Shown here piece after piece: positions 11,592 to 24,362 of a DNA stretch of 64,000 bases. The translations under genes and the position numbers were made by a program. The stretch is from Himantopus leucocephalus (lineage: Eukaryota; Chordata; Aves; Charadriiformes; Recurvirostridae): contig RSEF01000014.1 of NCBI GenBank assembly GCA_003993805.1, forward strand, positions 1,675,941 through 1,739,940, in the 5' to 3' direction. A model generated the notes under the pieces. The model was not told the origin of the DNA. It saw only the letters and a list, made by a program, of their open reading frames with translations, and ran no database searches. Numbering within the stretch: position 1 is the stretch's first letter; each line of letters starts with the position of its first letter.

Positions 11592-12056
11592 TATCTGTCA
11601 TATGCTAATTTCTCATGTAAAGTTCTGTAGGAGTTAATTTAGGAAATTGTTCTTTGTGTAAATTTCCTCAATATGTCCAGTGGGACCATTTCAGCTTGTT
11701 AGATCTAACCATGAGACAGGATGACAGGGTCATACTTACTGTCAAAGAAAAACATGTTAGCAGAGGCTCTCTTCCTCCAGCGCTGATAGAAGGAAAACTG
11801 TGTATGAAGTCAGATTAGCGAAGCCTGTGGCTAGAATTGAGCCTAAAAATACTGGGTTTACTTTATAAAAATTTATCAGATAATTTATCATTTCTGCACT
11901 TTCCTTATTATGTCTTTGTGTGTCTTTTCTGTGTTTTTTTTAATAAAATTTTTCAGCTTTATTCTGTGTGGTATTTTGAAATTATTCAAACTAAGCATTT
12001 TTATCATTCTTCCTTAAGAAGAACCTGCTACGTTCCAATAAGTATGGGAAAATAAA
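11592..12056 (+). terminator. CEP20: CEP20 3'UTR with candidate poly(A) signals
   Basis: The first AATAAA after the stop is at 11942-11947, followed by a GU-rich stretch (tctgtgtgg), which makes it the best cleavage site. Further AATAAA hexamers at 12051-12056 and 12273-12278 could give longer 3'UTRs. Which one is used cannot be told from the sequence. Confidence 0.6.
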
Positions 12057-15000
12057 TTTTAATAGAAAATTAAAGTGCTTTAGAGGAATAGTTGTTTTTA
12101 ATTCTCCGGAAATCAGGACTATATTTATCTTCATGCCAACAAACAAATGAGGGTAAGTCTTTTCCATCTGGAGTTGCTAAAAATTGTACAGTGTAACACA
12201 GAGTATATGGGAGGGGAGGAACTTCTGTTTTTTTCCCAAACAACATGAAACTCAAAGTCAGACAAAGCTAAAAATAAAGTTGGTAATAGATTACTGATTC
12301 CCAGAACTTTTTTTTAGCCAAGGTATTTACATGTTTTGAAATGGTAATATATTTTAAAAGCTAAACTTACAGGGGTACATCAAAAAATAACAGGTTAGCT
12401 ATTTTTCTCTACTCATTTTAACAAAATGTATAGATGTTAATGTTTCCAGTGGTACTGAGAGGAGTTTTGTATAAATTTTTAGGGTTGCATTCTTAAAAAT
12501 CATAGATAAACGGTGAGGAGAGGAAGAGAACATTAAGTTTGTGAATTTAAGTGAAAGGACTCAGAGTTGTACAGACTGCAAAGTTTTGCCTTAATCTTGA
12601 TTTAACCCAGTTAGTATTACAGGTATTTTTTTATTTTGATAAGCAGCCTAGCTGCTACTTTAATGTGAAATTGCAGTTAGGGGTTGAAAGGGGCCGTTGT
12701 ATTTATCCATTTGAAGCCTCAGCAGTGAGCTCATGCCCTTCGTGTGACTGGCAACGCTGTCAGCTCCCCATTTGCTGATTTATAAGTATCTCAGGACTGT
12801 TTCCAAGAGGAGAGGACATGTGTTTGCAAACATACCTCAATCAAATCCATCTTTAAGTCTTTTGTAGCTTTGCGTCAATTACAATTGACCGTTGGGTCGA
12901 GCAAGCAAATTTATCTCTGTGTGCCCTCACTGTCTGCTCTGTGCTACCGCCACTGTCAGGTTCAACTACTTGGCTGAAGAGCCATTCGTGTGAAAACTAC
13001 CACCATGGGATTCTGCCTCATCACCAGGGTCTTTCTGCCACATCAAGGAAAATATTCACAATCACTGATCTCTCTCAATTTCTCTGTCTACAAATATAGT
13101 AGAAAAATGGTCTTCTAAGCCATTATTTGCAAATTACCTTAATTCTGGAATGAGCTGAAAGTGCCTCTATGGAAAGTTGCAAAAATGAACTTCTGAACAA
13201 TGCAGCTATGATTGCTCTGGGCACAGAAATCCCTGAATTTTTGACTTCGGTTTTCCAGAGGTTAAACGCTAGACCCTGTTTCTCCATAAACCAGTAGGTC
13301 AAGTTGTTACGTATATTTGGAATCTGAATTGTCTTTTCAAGGGCAAGGGACAAGGCTCTGGGAAACACAGCAGCTCTAACCTTCCATGCTATGCAAATCT
13401 TCCAATGCGACCGAAACCATTGCATCTGCTTTCTGTCTTCCCACCACAGATCATACAGAAGCTGCCCGGGTGCCACAGATCTCTCCTTGGGAAACAGATT
13501 TTTAGTGGTAGAAATTAAATACAATTTTTGTCCTGGTGGACGAGGGCAGAGGGAAGTTTAGTACTTGAGCTCTGCCCGAGCACACAGCTCACAGCAGGCT
13601 CATGGTCTCCACAGCCATGAAAGCAGAGGCTGTGACAAGGTCGTGCTTCACTGAGCTTCCAGGTAAAAGTGCGTATCTGAAACCAGAGCAGAAATCCATT
13701 TCAGACAGGGGATCTCGGAACTATTTTCCTTGGGGATTGCCACTTCAGCCCTTTGCCAGGATCCTGCGCTGGGAGGGTGGGCGGGATCTGCCCGTTTGCA
13801 TCTAATTCTCCAATGCCCTCACAGTACAGATTGGGGGTTTTGGAACAATCTCTCGTTTCGAAGTATAGTCATTGTACAAGCAAATTAAAATAAAATTAAA
13901 GTGTATTTCCAGTGATTCCAGTTCCAGTGTACAACAAAGCTTTGAGATGTCTATGAAAATATATTGGTCTAATCACATTATTAATGGTCTAGTAATTATC
14001 CTGACAGTACATGAAATATGAGAGATGTGTAGCGAGTCCTGTGAATGCCAGGCTGCCTGGCTTGTTAACGGATGGAGAGGAATTGCAAAGCCTGTGCAAT
14101 ATGGCTGTGCTTTCAAAAAAAATCAGTCCTTAAAAGTTTAAGCTAAGCAAGGTCAGTATTTAGATGAAAATTCATGATCCTAGAATCACAGGTTCAGGCT
14201 TTACACAAAATTACTACCTAGGTGAGCATGCACAGAAATTTGCTCAAATAATTTAAGCAGCTCCATCTAGCCGAATTACAGACTGTGATGTCTTGCATTA
14301 ACTGCCCTTATTCTTTTCACTGACATCAGAAAATGAAAAACAAAAAGATAAGAGCATGTAGAAGTTTGGGGGGTTTAATTAGAAAAATACATTTCTGGAT
14401 TTTATTGGAGATAGAATGCTGTAACTGAGACTGTTACGGAGTGAATTACATTAAAAGAGGCTGTTCTTTGTCTAAGCGTGATATCACAAGTGAAGGTGAC
14501 AAGGAGCCAGTTTGGCGTGGATATCAGATCTGGAAAGCACTTTGGAAGAACTTAAACCCACAAGTTTTTTAAAAAAATGAAGTTCTTCAAAACCAAATTT
14601 TTGCTCTTCCCTGGAATCAGAGGAAACTATGTTTACAGACTCTACAGCATCAGTGCTTTTTCAGAGGTATTAGTTTCTGTCATGCACAGGGGGATTTTTT
14701 TTTCTAGGCTTTATCAACACGCTTCAAGGAGTCGGTTACGCTTTCCTTCCTGAGCGCCCTTTGTATCAAGCCGAATCTCGGTGTCAGTTGATCAGTTTTC
14801 CGGAGGAGTGATTATCATTGGGTGATTACGTTTAGGAAAAGAAACCACAAAATATTTGTTCACACTTGCAAAGACAGCCTTTCAGGAGCAGCTGGTGTCC
14901 AACTGATTGAGAACTGACCTGTGTGCTTCATGTACTTCATTTGACCTGCAGCCAGCGTTAATCACAAAGCTTAACATTAAGTAGTTGGTGACTATTTCAC

Positions 15001-16619
15001 CTCGTCAGACTACTCTCATGATTAATTGTTCTAGTTTGGACACAGACTGTCCCTCCTGTTACAAGAGTAGAGCTCAACACAGAGGGTTACCCACCGGTAT
15101 CCCTGTCAGTTCCAATTACGTATGTCAGCTTAGGGAAACATGGTTGGTAAACTTAGGTAAAAACATTTTTAAACAAAAAAAATTGCTTACCTGACACACA
15201 TTATTTAACAAACTAACATCACCATCCGTGCTTTTCTTTTTTCCCTCCGTTGCGTTCAGGTTACACCGTAGTAAGGCAGCTGAAAGTTCATTTCTTTCCT
15301 TCCCGAGTCCTCTTTTTTTTTACTTTTTCCAAGTACAATATTTACAATGCAAATTCAGCAAGGAGATATTTTAAGGGCAGGCTGCTCAATACTTTATTTT
15401 TTCTAGAAAAGTAATTAAAACAAATAAACAAATCGGGGGGGTTTAAATAAAGCTTATTTGTTGTCACAAAGGCATCGTCCACTGGGAATCCACAGCTTCC
15501 ATTTTGAGGCAACTTTGGTTTAAAAAAATACCACAACGTTCAGGAAACTCCAACCAGGCTATTATATTAGTATATTCTTACATTAACTTTTAAGTGGAGG
15601 TTGGAAGCCACGCTTACACTTATCAGTTCCTACCCCACACAGCTCGAGAGTGCAACTGTTTCAGTCCCAGCAGTAGTATTTTTTAGACTTTCCAGCTCCG
15701 TTTAATGTCACATCATATATCACCCTCCACCACTGCCTCTGTTAAACACGCTACTCGGGCAGCAAGCCTGCATGTGCACATGCAGCAGTTTGCAAACCAG
15801 CCGGAATAATTTCCACTCCTTTTTAAGCTACTATTAAAAATGCGTCTGGTTTTGTGAAACAGCTGCATGGGTTTAAAAGGAACTTCTTAGGATAACTTTG
15901 AGGAATGTTAAAACGATCATATTTTTCAGAGGATCCCCTTGCATTTCATTATTTTATATGGGTTATATTCCTATTTAAAACCTAAGTTTGCAGCCAGGAA
16001 ACTGCAGAAAAAAAAAAATAGGGTGAACTACCCTGTGAGGAACTTTCTGCTAACGAGGGCAAGGTTCTTGGATTTATGTCCTGGTGATCATTTTCGCTGG
16101 CTTTGCTCCAACACAGTCACACGTGCACGAGTCTGATATGACACTGCTGCCTTTCGGGTCCTGGGAGGGCTTTGCATGGCTGCACGGCAGCCCCGCACCT
16201 CAGTGGACACTGACCCTCCATCTGGAAGGACGGGCTGCAACCGCTGGGACCATGCCACTGTGTTTGCAAATCTGGTCTTCTCCAGCTAAGGCCTGAACAT
16301 GAGTCCGTACCCTGTATTTCTGAACTGTTGTAGGGAAGAAATCCTGATGGTCTTCCCTTCTCTCCTGTTTACCCAAATTTGTTCACTGCTGGCCAGAGCT
16401 AGAAGAAGGGGCTACGGGTCCATCACACCTGCAAGTGCTGGTACTTTGACCAAGTGACAGCAGAGGTCTTCAGCCCAGCCTCCCCCATAGGTATTTTTTT
16501 TAGGATGCCAAGACCAATATGAGCCTCATCCATCTTCCCCAGGAGGGTTTATTTTCCAGAGAAGACAGGGCTGTTGATGTCAAGAGAAATTATTTCACCC
16601 AGGACTGTGCTCTGATCCT
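12057..16619. other. CEP20-MYH11 intergenic region
   Basis: About 4.5 kb with no gene I can support. A 133-codon minus-strand frame at 13123-13524 has no recognisable family or splice context. No transposon was recognised. Distal MYH11 regulatory DNA may lie here, but nothing in the sequence proves it. Confidence 0.65.
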
Positions 16620-16980
16620 TTGGGTATACACCATATTTAGTCTGTTGCTGAGAGGGGGTTGTTTCGGTATTTTGTATTTGGCACGTTGATGGGAATTCCT
16701 AGAGGATCCTAGCTTTCCCTTTTTGGGATGTCTCCATCCACAGGTCCTACTGCACAAGGCTGTTGGCTACTAGCGGAGGAAGGAGGGGGGACAGCTGGGG
16801 ACTGAAGGTTTGGGGAGCATAAGGGAGGTTTGACGAGGACCAGATCACTCCCTAACCCCTGCAGGTCTGGCTCCCAGCATCTTGTCCTCCTCTCCCCCCC
16901 AGCACACGGTGCCTGCTGCCTGTTCTTTCCACTGCATCCCGGGGACTGTTCCCCCTCAGCTATTTATCACTTCTCTTCTT

Positions 16981-16990
16981 CCTTTTATGG
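16981..16990. promoter_or_regulatory. MYH11: CArG box CCTTTTATGG (SRF site)
   Basis: A perfect CC(A/T)6GG element about 730 bp upstream of the inferred MYH11 start. SRF binding is expected from the motif and from the known control of smooth-muscle contractile genes. Confidence 0.65.
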
Positions 16991-17458
16991 ACAGAGGGAG
17001 GTATTTCTTATATATGAAAAAGTATTTACAGTTCTTTCTCAGGAACTGAGCTGTGTACCAGATCGCAAAAGAAACTTCGGCAAATCTGCTGGGGAGGTGG
17101 GAAACAACCCTCTTGCTCCCCAGGGGCGAAGGAGGCTTAAACCAACCCCAGACTCCAAATGTCACATAAACACATGAAGACCCAGAGCAACCTCCACCCA
17201 TGCACCCCTGCTGTGTTAGGAAAAACCCTCCTCTCCCAAGAAACCCCTGAGCTCAGGGACTTATCTTAGCTCCAAGAAAATACCCTGATGGTGGGTGGGA
17301 AAACCTCCTGTACCATACGGGACCGTGACCTGCCCTTTGTCCTTCTTCTAGGCAGGTGGCCACGAGGGGTGAGGATGGTGCCAAGGCAGGAAGGAGTTAA
17401 AGGTCCATTTGCCTGGCCAGTTTCACCCTAGGAAAAAAATCAAAACCTCCAAACTTGT

Positions 17459-17493
17459 GAGTTAGGGGCACCCATTTTGAGTTAGGGGCACCC
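17459..17493 (+). repeat. 15-bp direct repeat in the MYH11 promoter
   Basis: GAGTTAGGGGCACCC occurs at 17459-17473 and again at 17479-17493 with a 5-base spacer. The GGGGCACCC core resembles an SP/KLF-type GC element. It may be a local duplication of a binding site. Confidence 0.7.
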
Positions 17494-17682
17494 TTTTCAT
17501 GCCTTTCTGAAAGCCAGAACCCCTAAAGGGCGGCTTGGGCCAGGGGCAGCAGTCCAGGGGCAGGCCCTGCTGGGAATGAGGTCCTTGGCTCAAGGCTGTG
17601 GTTTTTTAACCCAGGTACCGAGAGGATTTTCCAGCAGGACGTGGTTTCCAGGGCCCCTCCCCATTGACAAGATTCTCCTCCT

Positions 17683-17690
17683 CTATATAG
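17683..17690 (+). promoter_or_regulatory. MYH11: MYH11 TATA box (CTATATAG)
   Basis: CTATATAG is preceded by a pyrimidine-rich stretch and followed about 100 bases later by a consensus splice donor. This places the transcription start near 17714. MYH11 has a TATA-type promoter in mammals. Confidence 0.65.
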
Positions 17691-17713
17691 GGAGGCTGCA
17701 AAGGCAGCGAGGA

Positions 17714-17789
17714 CTTGGACTGTCCCAGCTGGTGGCTGTACAGGTTCCCGACTCTCCAATTCACTCTCTGCTCCCCTAATTGGACGCCT
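17714..17789 (+). other. MYH11: MYH11 non-coding exon 1 (5'UTR)
   Basis: The inferred first exon runs from about 30 bases after the TATA box to the donor GCCT|gtgagt at 17790. It has no ATG. The family has a short untranslated first exon spliced to the ATG exon, which agrees with the acceptor at 24344-24345. The 5' boundary is approximate. Confidence 0.6.
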
Positions 17790-19189
17790 GTGAGTACCGC
17801 GGGGGCCGGGGATCCCTGCTGGGGACGGGGCTGGGGGCTGGCCGCGCTTTGGGATGGAGCAGTTTGGCAAGCTAACCATTATGCTACTTTGCAAACACAT
17901 CCAGTGAATTAACCTGCAGGTAGCGTACGAATTAGAAATAGGAACAGACCTATCAGTCACGCTCAAACGCTTTATCCTCATTTGTGTATTACTGATTGGG
18001 TTCCATTTAAAATACATGAGAGACCACGCATGTTTGGAAGCGTGCACAGGTGTTCCAGCTTGTTCCTTAGCCACTTCTAACACTGCTATTGCTGAATCGA
18101 GCCTTACAGACGCTGCCTGCAGAGCAGCAGTTATGCTCTGAGCCAGCGGCAGCGCAGCCCGCATGGTGCTGTGCGCTGCCGGATGGCGGCAGGTACCCAC
18201 TGCAATTAAGCATCACATGTGCATTCAGCGAAGAAGAAACCTGGTAGCCCAGGCAGCTGATGTTCTTTAAGTATTTCTGCTTTTTCAGTGCTCATAAAGG
18301 AACTTACTGCACTTCCCATGCTGTTTAAAGAAAGTATAACCAAATAGAGTAATTAGCTTGTCAGTTACTTGTACTTTAAACAGGAAAAGTGCTTAAAAAT
18401 TAGCAGAAGAAATGGAAACATTTTTACAAAAATGGCTTAGCATGACATGTGTGTTTTTAATAAGCTGGGAATAAACTGTAAGCAAAACTAATCTGATAAT
18501 TCACTGAACTACACTAATTTGAGTAATTTCAAACGTAATATGACTTTTTTTAAAGGGAAAATAGAGCAACAAGCATCTAGATTTAACAAAATACTGTGAG
18601 TAAATTAAGACGACAGTAGATGGCAGCATAGAAAGCAGCTTCAGTGGCATCCCAGCAGTTCACTGGCTTCTGTCACACACAGAGATATAGATATGTATGT
18701 GTCTATGTACACATATATAAATGTTGATATGTATTTGCGAGGTGTATGTGTATGCACAGTTAAGAAGCAATATGGGATATTTTAAATATAAGGGAAATCA
18801 GAAGGTTTGTCATGATTATCTAATACACAACTCTCAAAATCTTTTCTACAATGCACTTGTTTGAAAACAAGCCCACCTTCTCTTTCACTCAAAGCTTTGC
18901 AGCTTGCAACAAGATGCCTTGCACAGACTGACTTGCTCAACTCCCAAAGTTCACAGTTCCCTCAAGCCACTAACACAGAGGCTAAAGCGATGAACCTCCG
19001 GAGAGCAGAGCTTGATTAAGTAGTCGCTTTAGTTTAGTACATGATAGTCCTCTGGCTATATTCACTTAGATGTAAACAATGATTTTTATTATCTCATTTG
19101 CAATTGACACTCTAGTCCCTAAAAGGTATTTGTTTTGAATTTGTTATCATTACATTTTTGTGGAACAGCTAGTATTGAGAAGAACATCG

Positions 19190-19199
19190 CCATATATGG
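19190..19199. promoter_or_regulatory. MYH11: Intron 1 CArG box CCATATATGG
   Basis: A perfect and palindromic SRF element about 1.5 kb after the inferred start. A first-intron CArG box is a known functional part of the mammalian MYH11 control region, so orthology is plausible. Perfect CArG matches also arise by chance several times in a window of this size. Confidence 0.5.
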
Positions 19200-20318
19200 T
19201 AGCATGCATCGATGTATGCAGAGGATCCCGACTCTTTATAATTCACTGAGACTTATTAGTTGCAAATCTGTTGGCTTTTCTTTTAAGTATGTTAATTTTA
19301 GAAGAAGCCAGAGAGCTAGAGATAGCTTTCCAACTTGTGCAAAGTCCAGTTAAAATATGGATTATTTATGAATTCTAATGAACATGCAGAATCTGATTTA
19401 TTTAATAGAATGACATTTGGGGGTATTGGAAATAGCTGATATTTTCCAGATACAGGGAATCTACCCCCACATGATACAATTGAAGTCTTTTTTCCTTCCT
19501 TACTGATTTTTATAGATTATAACACAGGTGATAACCTGGGCCAATTTCTTTGGAGTATTAAAAGAGCTATGAAGTAGCTTCCATTAACAGAGGTGAGAAA
19601 ACCTGATAGAAGACCAAAGCACTTACAGACAATTTGATTAAAGGACATAGAGAATGCATTAAAGAAAAACAACAAAAAACATCAAAACAACCCCAAAACA
19701 AAAGCCAAACCAACACCAAACAGCCCTGGGAAGTTACTGAAAGCGTTCTTTCTTAAAATACAGACTTTCCCTCATCGGTGAACAGCTGTAAACTAGTACT
19801 GGTGACACCTCCATGTTCAGATGAAAGTGTCCATGATGAGAGTAAGCATTTGAGGGGTGGTCCCGGTGACCGGTGGGGAGAGGTGAAAGACCAGGAGGGA
19901 TCGGTAGCAGTGCTCATGACAAAGCTAACTGTGCTGGGCAGCCAGGTCCTGAACAAAGATCACAAGATTAGGATTCACCCTTAGATTTTTTATTTTTTTT
20001 TTTTTTTTTTTTCCCAAGCAGTGCTCAGTTGGGTAATTCAGTTAAGTACTGGAAAAGTAAAAGACAAGCAATCTGGAAAGGACATAGTCAAGAGTACTGT
20101 AGCCCAAGAAACACTGTTTGAGTCAAGCAGCAGGTTACTGCTACACTCTTCCGTCAGGAACCACTTACGAGAGCAGGGCTTGGTTTCTGAAAATAATTCA
20201 CAAACTTGGTTATATGTTCCTCTGTTCTAATAATTATTCCCTGTGCGGCTGTGATAAGCTTTTATACTGACATGCACATCCTGCAGAGGAAGGGAGAAGT
20301 GTCCTTTATCTTCTCATT

Positions 20319-20406
20319 AGGAGAAAAGCAGTCCCTCTGTGCTCTGACCCAGGGGGCAGTTCAGGAGAAAAGCAGTCCCTCTGTGCTCTGACCCAGGAGG
20401 CAGTTC
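20319..20406 (+). repeat. 44-bp tandem duplication, two copies
   Basis: Copies at 20319-20362 and 20363-20406 differ at one base (G to A near the end). Such low divergence implies a recent local duplication or an assembly artefact. Confidence 0.9.
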
Positions 20407-23400
20407 TGCTTGGCCAATAACCTTTTAATTAAAGTGCACTTCCGGGACATATTTATACTTTGTCCTTGGAATAATATACTCAGGATAAACTGACTGTAAA
20501 GACAGTGTTCAACTTCTGTTACTGACATGATAAGGAAAAAGACAGTGAAGATCAGCCGGATCTCTGCAGTGGGACAGCAGAAGGAGGAGTAGAAAGTAAC
20601 CTGTGGCAGTATGCACGCCCATGTGTAATGTGCACATCTGGGCTTTAGACAAGTATAACAGATGGATCCAGTTTGGTGTAATTTGGCACATTTCTAAGGC
20701 AAGAAACTTCGTATCAGTAGTATTTTTGTGATTGCTTTTCCTCCCTTTCCTCCTCCCTTCCTGAGGATAGCTCACCTCTGAGTATAAAAGTATTTTTTCT
20801 TGTATGTGATTTGGGCTATCATCTACCTAAAAGAATGGATGAGAACCTCTTACCACCTCTTGCACAGATAAGATATCGGTCTCCGTTTCTCTCAGCCAGC
20901 CCTACAGATGAAACCCAGGAACTGGCTAAGGGGTAAATTCCGCCTTCTCGGAATGTTCTCAATAGGCAGTAATGAATCTTTCCCCTTGGCCCATTTCCCC
21001 AGTATCAATCATACGCTGGACCAGTGCAGTTCAGTCTTGATCACAGACAGACCAGAAGGTTTACTGCCCATTATTAATCAGAAAGCTTCAGCAGCTCATT
21101 AGTTAGCGCACAGCGCCTCACTAGGACAATCTAGTTGAGTTTGTGAAGCTCATCTTCTACCCCTTCCATTCAGAAACTTTCTTTTAATATTAATACACAT
21201 TAAGTAATATTCATTAATCCATTTAACTATTAATATTCCTTAATCCACACTTCATAACTGCATTTCCCTTTTTACTACAGTGGTACTCAGCTGCTACTCA
21301 AACTTTATCCTCAGATTCCAGAGGAGCAGTCATGAAAAGTTCTTTTTATACAAATCCATGTTTTCTCCTCATTGTGTTTCAGAGGAGTTATGAGATCCAG
21401 CTGAGACTGTCTATTCCCTGTTTCTCATAGGTGGTCTATTCTTACCACATTCAAACTAAACGAACGTAGTACTTAGATCTAAAGGATAAAAAGTTGTATT
21501 TCCATGCTCTGCAGTTCATATACCTTCCAACTTCATCTTGCCTTCAAAAAACCTGAATTTAAATAGCAAGGTTCAGAAAGTTTTATGTGCAGTAAGAAGT
21601 AGGAGAATGTAGTAGAATACAGACAGACCAGCTCTCTGCTTCACGCTGTATTCCATGGAAGACGTTTTTGACTTAGCCTGTAACAAGGAAAGGAACTTTC
21701 CCTCAGTCTTTGGGAAAAAAAACCCAGCAAGGAACTTTTGGGTCATCCCACTGGTGACATGCAGGCCAACAGTTTTATCTTCAGTTGGGTTTTTGAGGTA
21801 GATGGTCAGGATGATTTGCCAGTTTGATTTCCACCATCACTGTTTGCGGGCAGCCTCAAAGTAGCAGGACTTGACTCTCTGAAACTCAGCTCCACAGTTC
21901 AGTCTAATTTTCTGTGTTTCTGACAGAAATACCAAATTCCTATTGATTTGAACGTGCTGTCACTTGGCACTTAGCCACAGGCAGCATGATCCAACCTTTC
22001 TGATGCTTCAGGATGACCATACAGCTCTCTCTTCTGGGCCTAAGATGGACTGAAATCCTTCCACTCCATTGCTGCAGCAGTTCCTCCCACACTGCTGGTG
22101 CGGTAGGGCGGAGAATGTGCCTTGCCCATCACTCCCGCAGAGGGAGGAGAGAGGTGACAGCTCCTGCTGCTCCCTGAGCCCCCTGCTCCTGCAGCCGCAG
22201 CCCTGGCAGTGGGGCAGCACTCCCTTCGTTCCCCTGTTCGGCTGGCTTCGCCCTGCAGCCGCCAGCTGGAAAGCTCAGCTGGAGAGAATACCATCTCCAT
22301 TATTGGAACTGTGCAGCTCTACCAGCCCTCTTGGCAACGAGGGAACATTTTCTGCCTTAATCCACACAGAGGTCAAATAGTTTCCTCTTGCAGCTCCCTT
22401 CCAAGAATCCCCTGGGAGTGAGCGAATGGCCACATCCTACAGAGCTCCCTCACAGAGACTCCATGGCGGGGAACACCACGCGCAGGCCAGCGGCGATGCA
22501 CAGGGCCGAGCTGTTGGGGTCTCCCTCCTGTTCACCCACACCACCATCCACATTGCATGTGCGTGGATGACCTAGGTGAATTTTCCCATCGAGGTTTTCC
22601 AGGCAAGGCTGGTTGGTGGCTCTAGAATGAGCACGTTTAGAGGAAAGCTGTTCTTTTTTTCAGATGAGAGAATTGTCAAGGGAGTTCAAGAAGCTGGGGC
22701 ATCTAATTTCCACTGAATTTCAGTGGGATATCATCTAACCCTCTTAGGCGCCTCTAAAATCCTAGTTTTGTTTTTAAGCTTTATGTCACCTTCTGCATGA
22801 TCCATGCTTCTCTCTCAGACCCCTTGCACAGTCTGGCCTTGCAAAAAACCATTAATCTGTGGGAAGGCTTCAGGGACAAATATTTGGAAACCAACCTCTG
22901 ATACTCCCAGAGCACAGGGTGTCTATTTGGCTACATACCACAGAGCCTGGTCTTTACAAATATCGTTCTGCTTGTGGGCTGATTGCTGACCTCTTTAGCA
23001 GTCAGTTCTCCAAACTCCCTCACAATTCATGTTTGTTTGCATGCTGTAAATACTAAATTCAGTCTCAATAAGGAAATGAAACAGGCTCCGTCTCCTGGAG
23101 ATGTTTTTCTTGGGCACACACTCTTCCCTGCTCCCTGCTGTAGCTCCTCCCCAGCTCCCTTCTCTTCTCCACTGCATGGCAGGTTTCCTGATTAGCACCA
23201 CTCTTTTCCTGCCCTGTGGCAAACCACAAGAAGTCCTCTGTGTACTCCTTTCCTCATTTAGAGCTGTGTGTCCCATAGGACAGAGCAGAACACTTAGAAA
23301 AGCTCCAGCATTATCAGCAAAGCTCTTGCAGCTACATAATAACCTCCAATGGCCAGAGCAGGAAAGAAGCTGCCTCCTCCCTCTCAAACAAGGGGCAAAG

Positions 23401-24345
23401 CAGCCAAAATCCTCCCACTGCTCTCACCTACGGAGCAGATACATCCAGCTGCTTTATCCAAGTGCGACTGCATGACACAGCTGCATCATCCTCCCAGTTT
23501 GAGCATCACGGTTCAGAGCATCTAATAGCTGATGTAATTTCCAGGCTTGTTTTGTTTCTTCTCTCATGTGGGAGACATTTACCCTTCATAAGTGATCGGA
23601 TCCCACTCTCTGAACCATGGAAAGGGGATAACTCTAAATTACTTCACCACCAGTACTGATAACAATTTTTTTCTGGTGGGTTGTTTTGGGGTTGTTGTTT
23701 GGGGTTTTTTTTTCCCCCCCTTTTGACCCTTTCTTAATCTTATTCTTCTCCAAATAAAATGGTATTAGAGTGATTGGAAATAGTCCTTTGCACGAAAACT
23801 TTGTTTCTGTCCTTTCTGGAACACAGCCTGGGAACTGTTCTTCTACTAATTATTTCATTATTGCATTGATATTTCAGTATGCACCAAAGAGTATTTGGGT
23901 GATGAGAAATGTTTTTATGTATCTGCATTCAATTACCTTCGTGATGGGCAAGAGATCAGGCTGCAGGAAGCTGTTCAGCTGGGAGTCTTGGTGGAGTCCC
24001 AACAGCCTCATTGCAGACATTAGTTATGCCTTACTTTCCTCTCTGGTCTCCAGTAAAACATAAACAAAATAAAGTAATAAGCCCAGGTTTCCTCATTTTT
24101 TTTCATGCTATGAAGCTTTTGATTTAGGTGATTTCAGACACAGTAACAAAGGAATGGAAATCCGAACACAGATGCTGTAAGGTATCTAAGCTGGCACCCA
24201 AAACTATCTGCATGGAAGTGTGAGATATGACACAGGACCTATAGTGCTTTGGATCTACTGCATGGCGGATTTGACAAATGTGTTTTGCCTGGAACATCTC
24301 CACATTTGCCTCCCTTTAAAGCAGAATATTTTGCTTCCTCAACAG

Positions 24346-24362
24346 GTGTCTACTGAGTCAAA
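24346..24362 (+). other. MYH11: MYH11 exon 2 5'UTR segment
   Basis: Seventeen untranslated bases between the acceptor (cctcaacag) and the ATG. The start context tcaaaATGG has A at -3 and G at +4, a strong Kozak match. Confidence 0.8.

Larger units (their letters stand above)
16620..17713 (+). promoter_or_regulatory. MYH11: MYH11 promoter region with CArG-type elements
   Basis: Smooth-muscle MYH11 promoters are driven by SRF/myocardin through several CArG boxes (CCW6GG) about 1 kb upstream. Here a perfect CCTTTTATGG lies at 16981-16990. Two one-mismatch relatives lie close by: CCATATTTAG at 16631-16640 and CCTTTTTGGG at 16718-16727. Together they lie about 0.7-1.1 kb upstream of the TATA box. 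The region is GC-richer than its flanks and lacks repeats other than a 15-bp direct repeat. Promoter identity is inferred from this cluster, the TATA box and the donor of exon 1. Confidence 0.65.
17790..24345 (+). other. MYH11: MYH11 intron 1
   Basis: A 6.6-kb intron between the 5'UTR exon and the ATG exon. It holds a perfect CArG box at 19190-19199, a T run at 19993-20012, a 44-bp tandem duplication at 20319-20406 and an AT-rich homeodomain-type cluster at about 21183-21250. In mammals, intron 1 of MYH11 contributes to smooth-muscle-specific expression. No other gene was found. Confidence 0.65.

Noticed and set aside
13123..13524. 133-codon minus-strand frame between CEP20 and MYH11
   Set aside because: No recognisable domain, promoter or splice context; single intergenic frames of this length occur by chance.
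18666..18760. TATG/TGTA-rich stretch in MYH11 intron 1 considered as a microsatellite or MITE
   Set aside because: Too irregular to define a repeat unit, and no terminal inverted repeats are seen.
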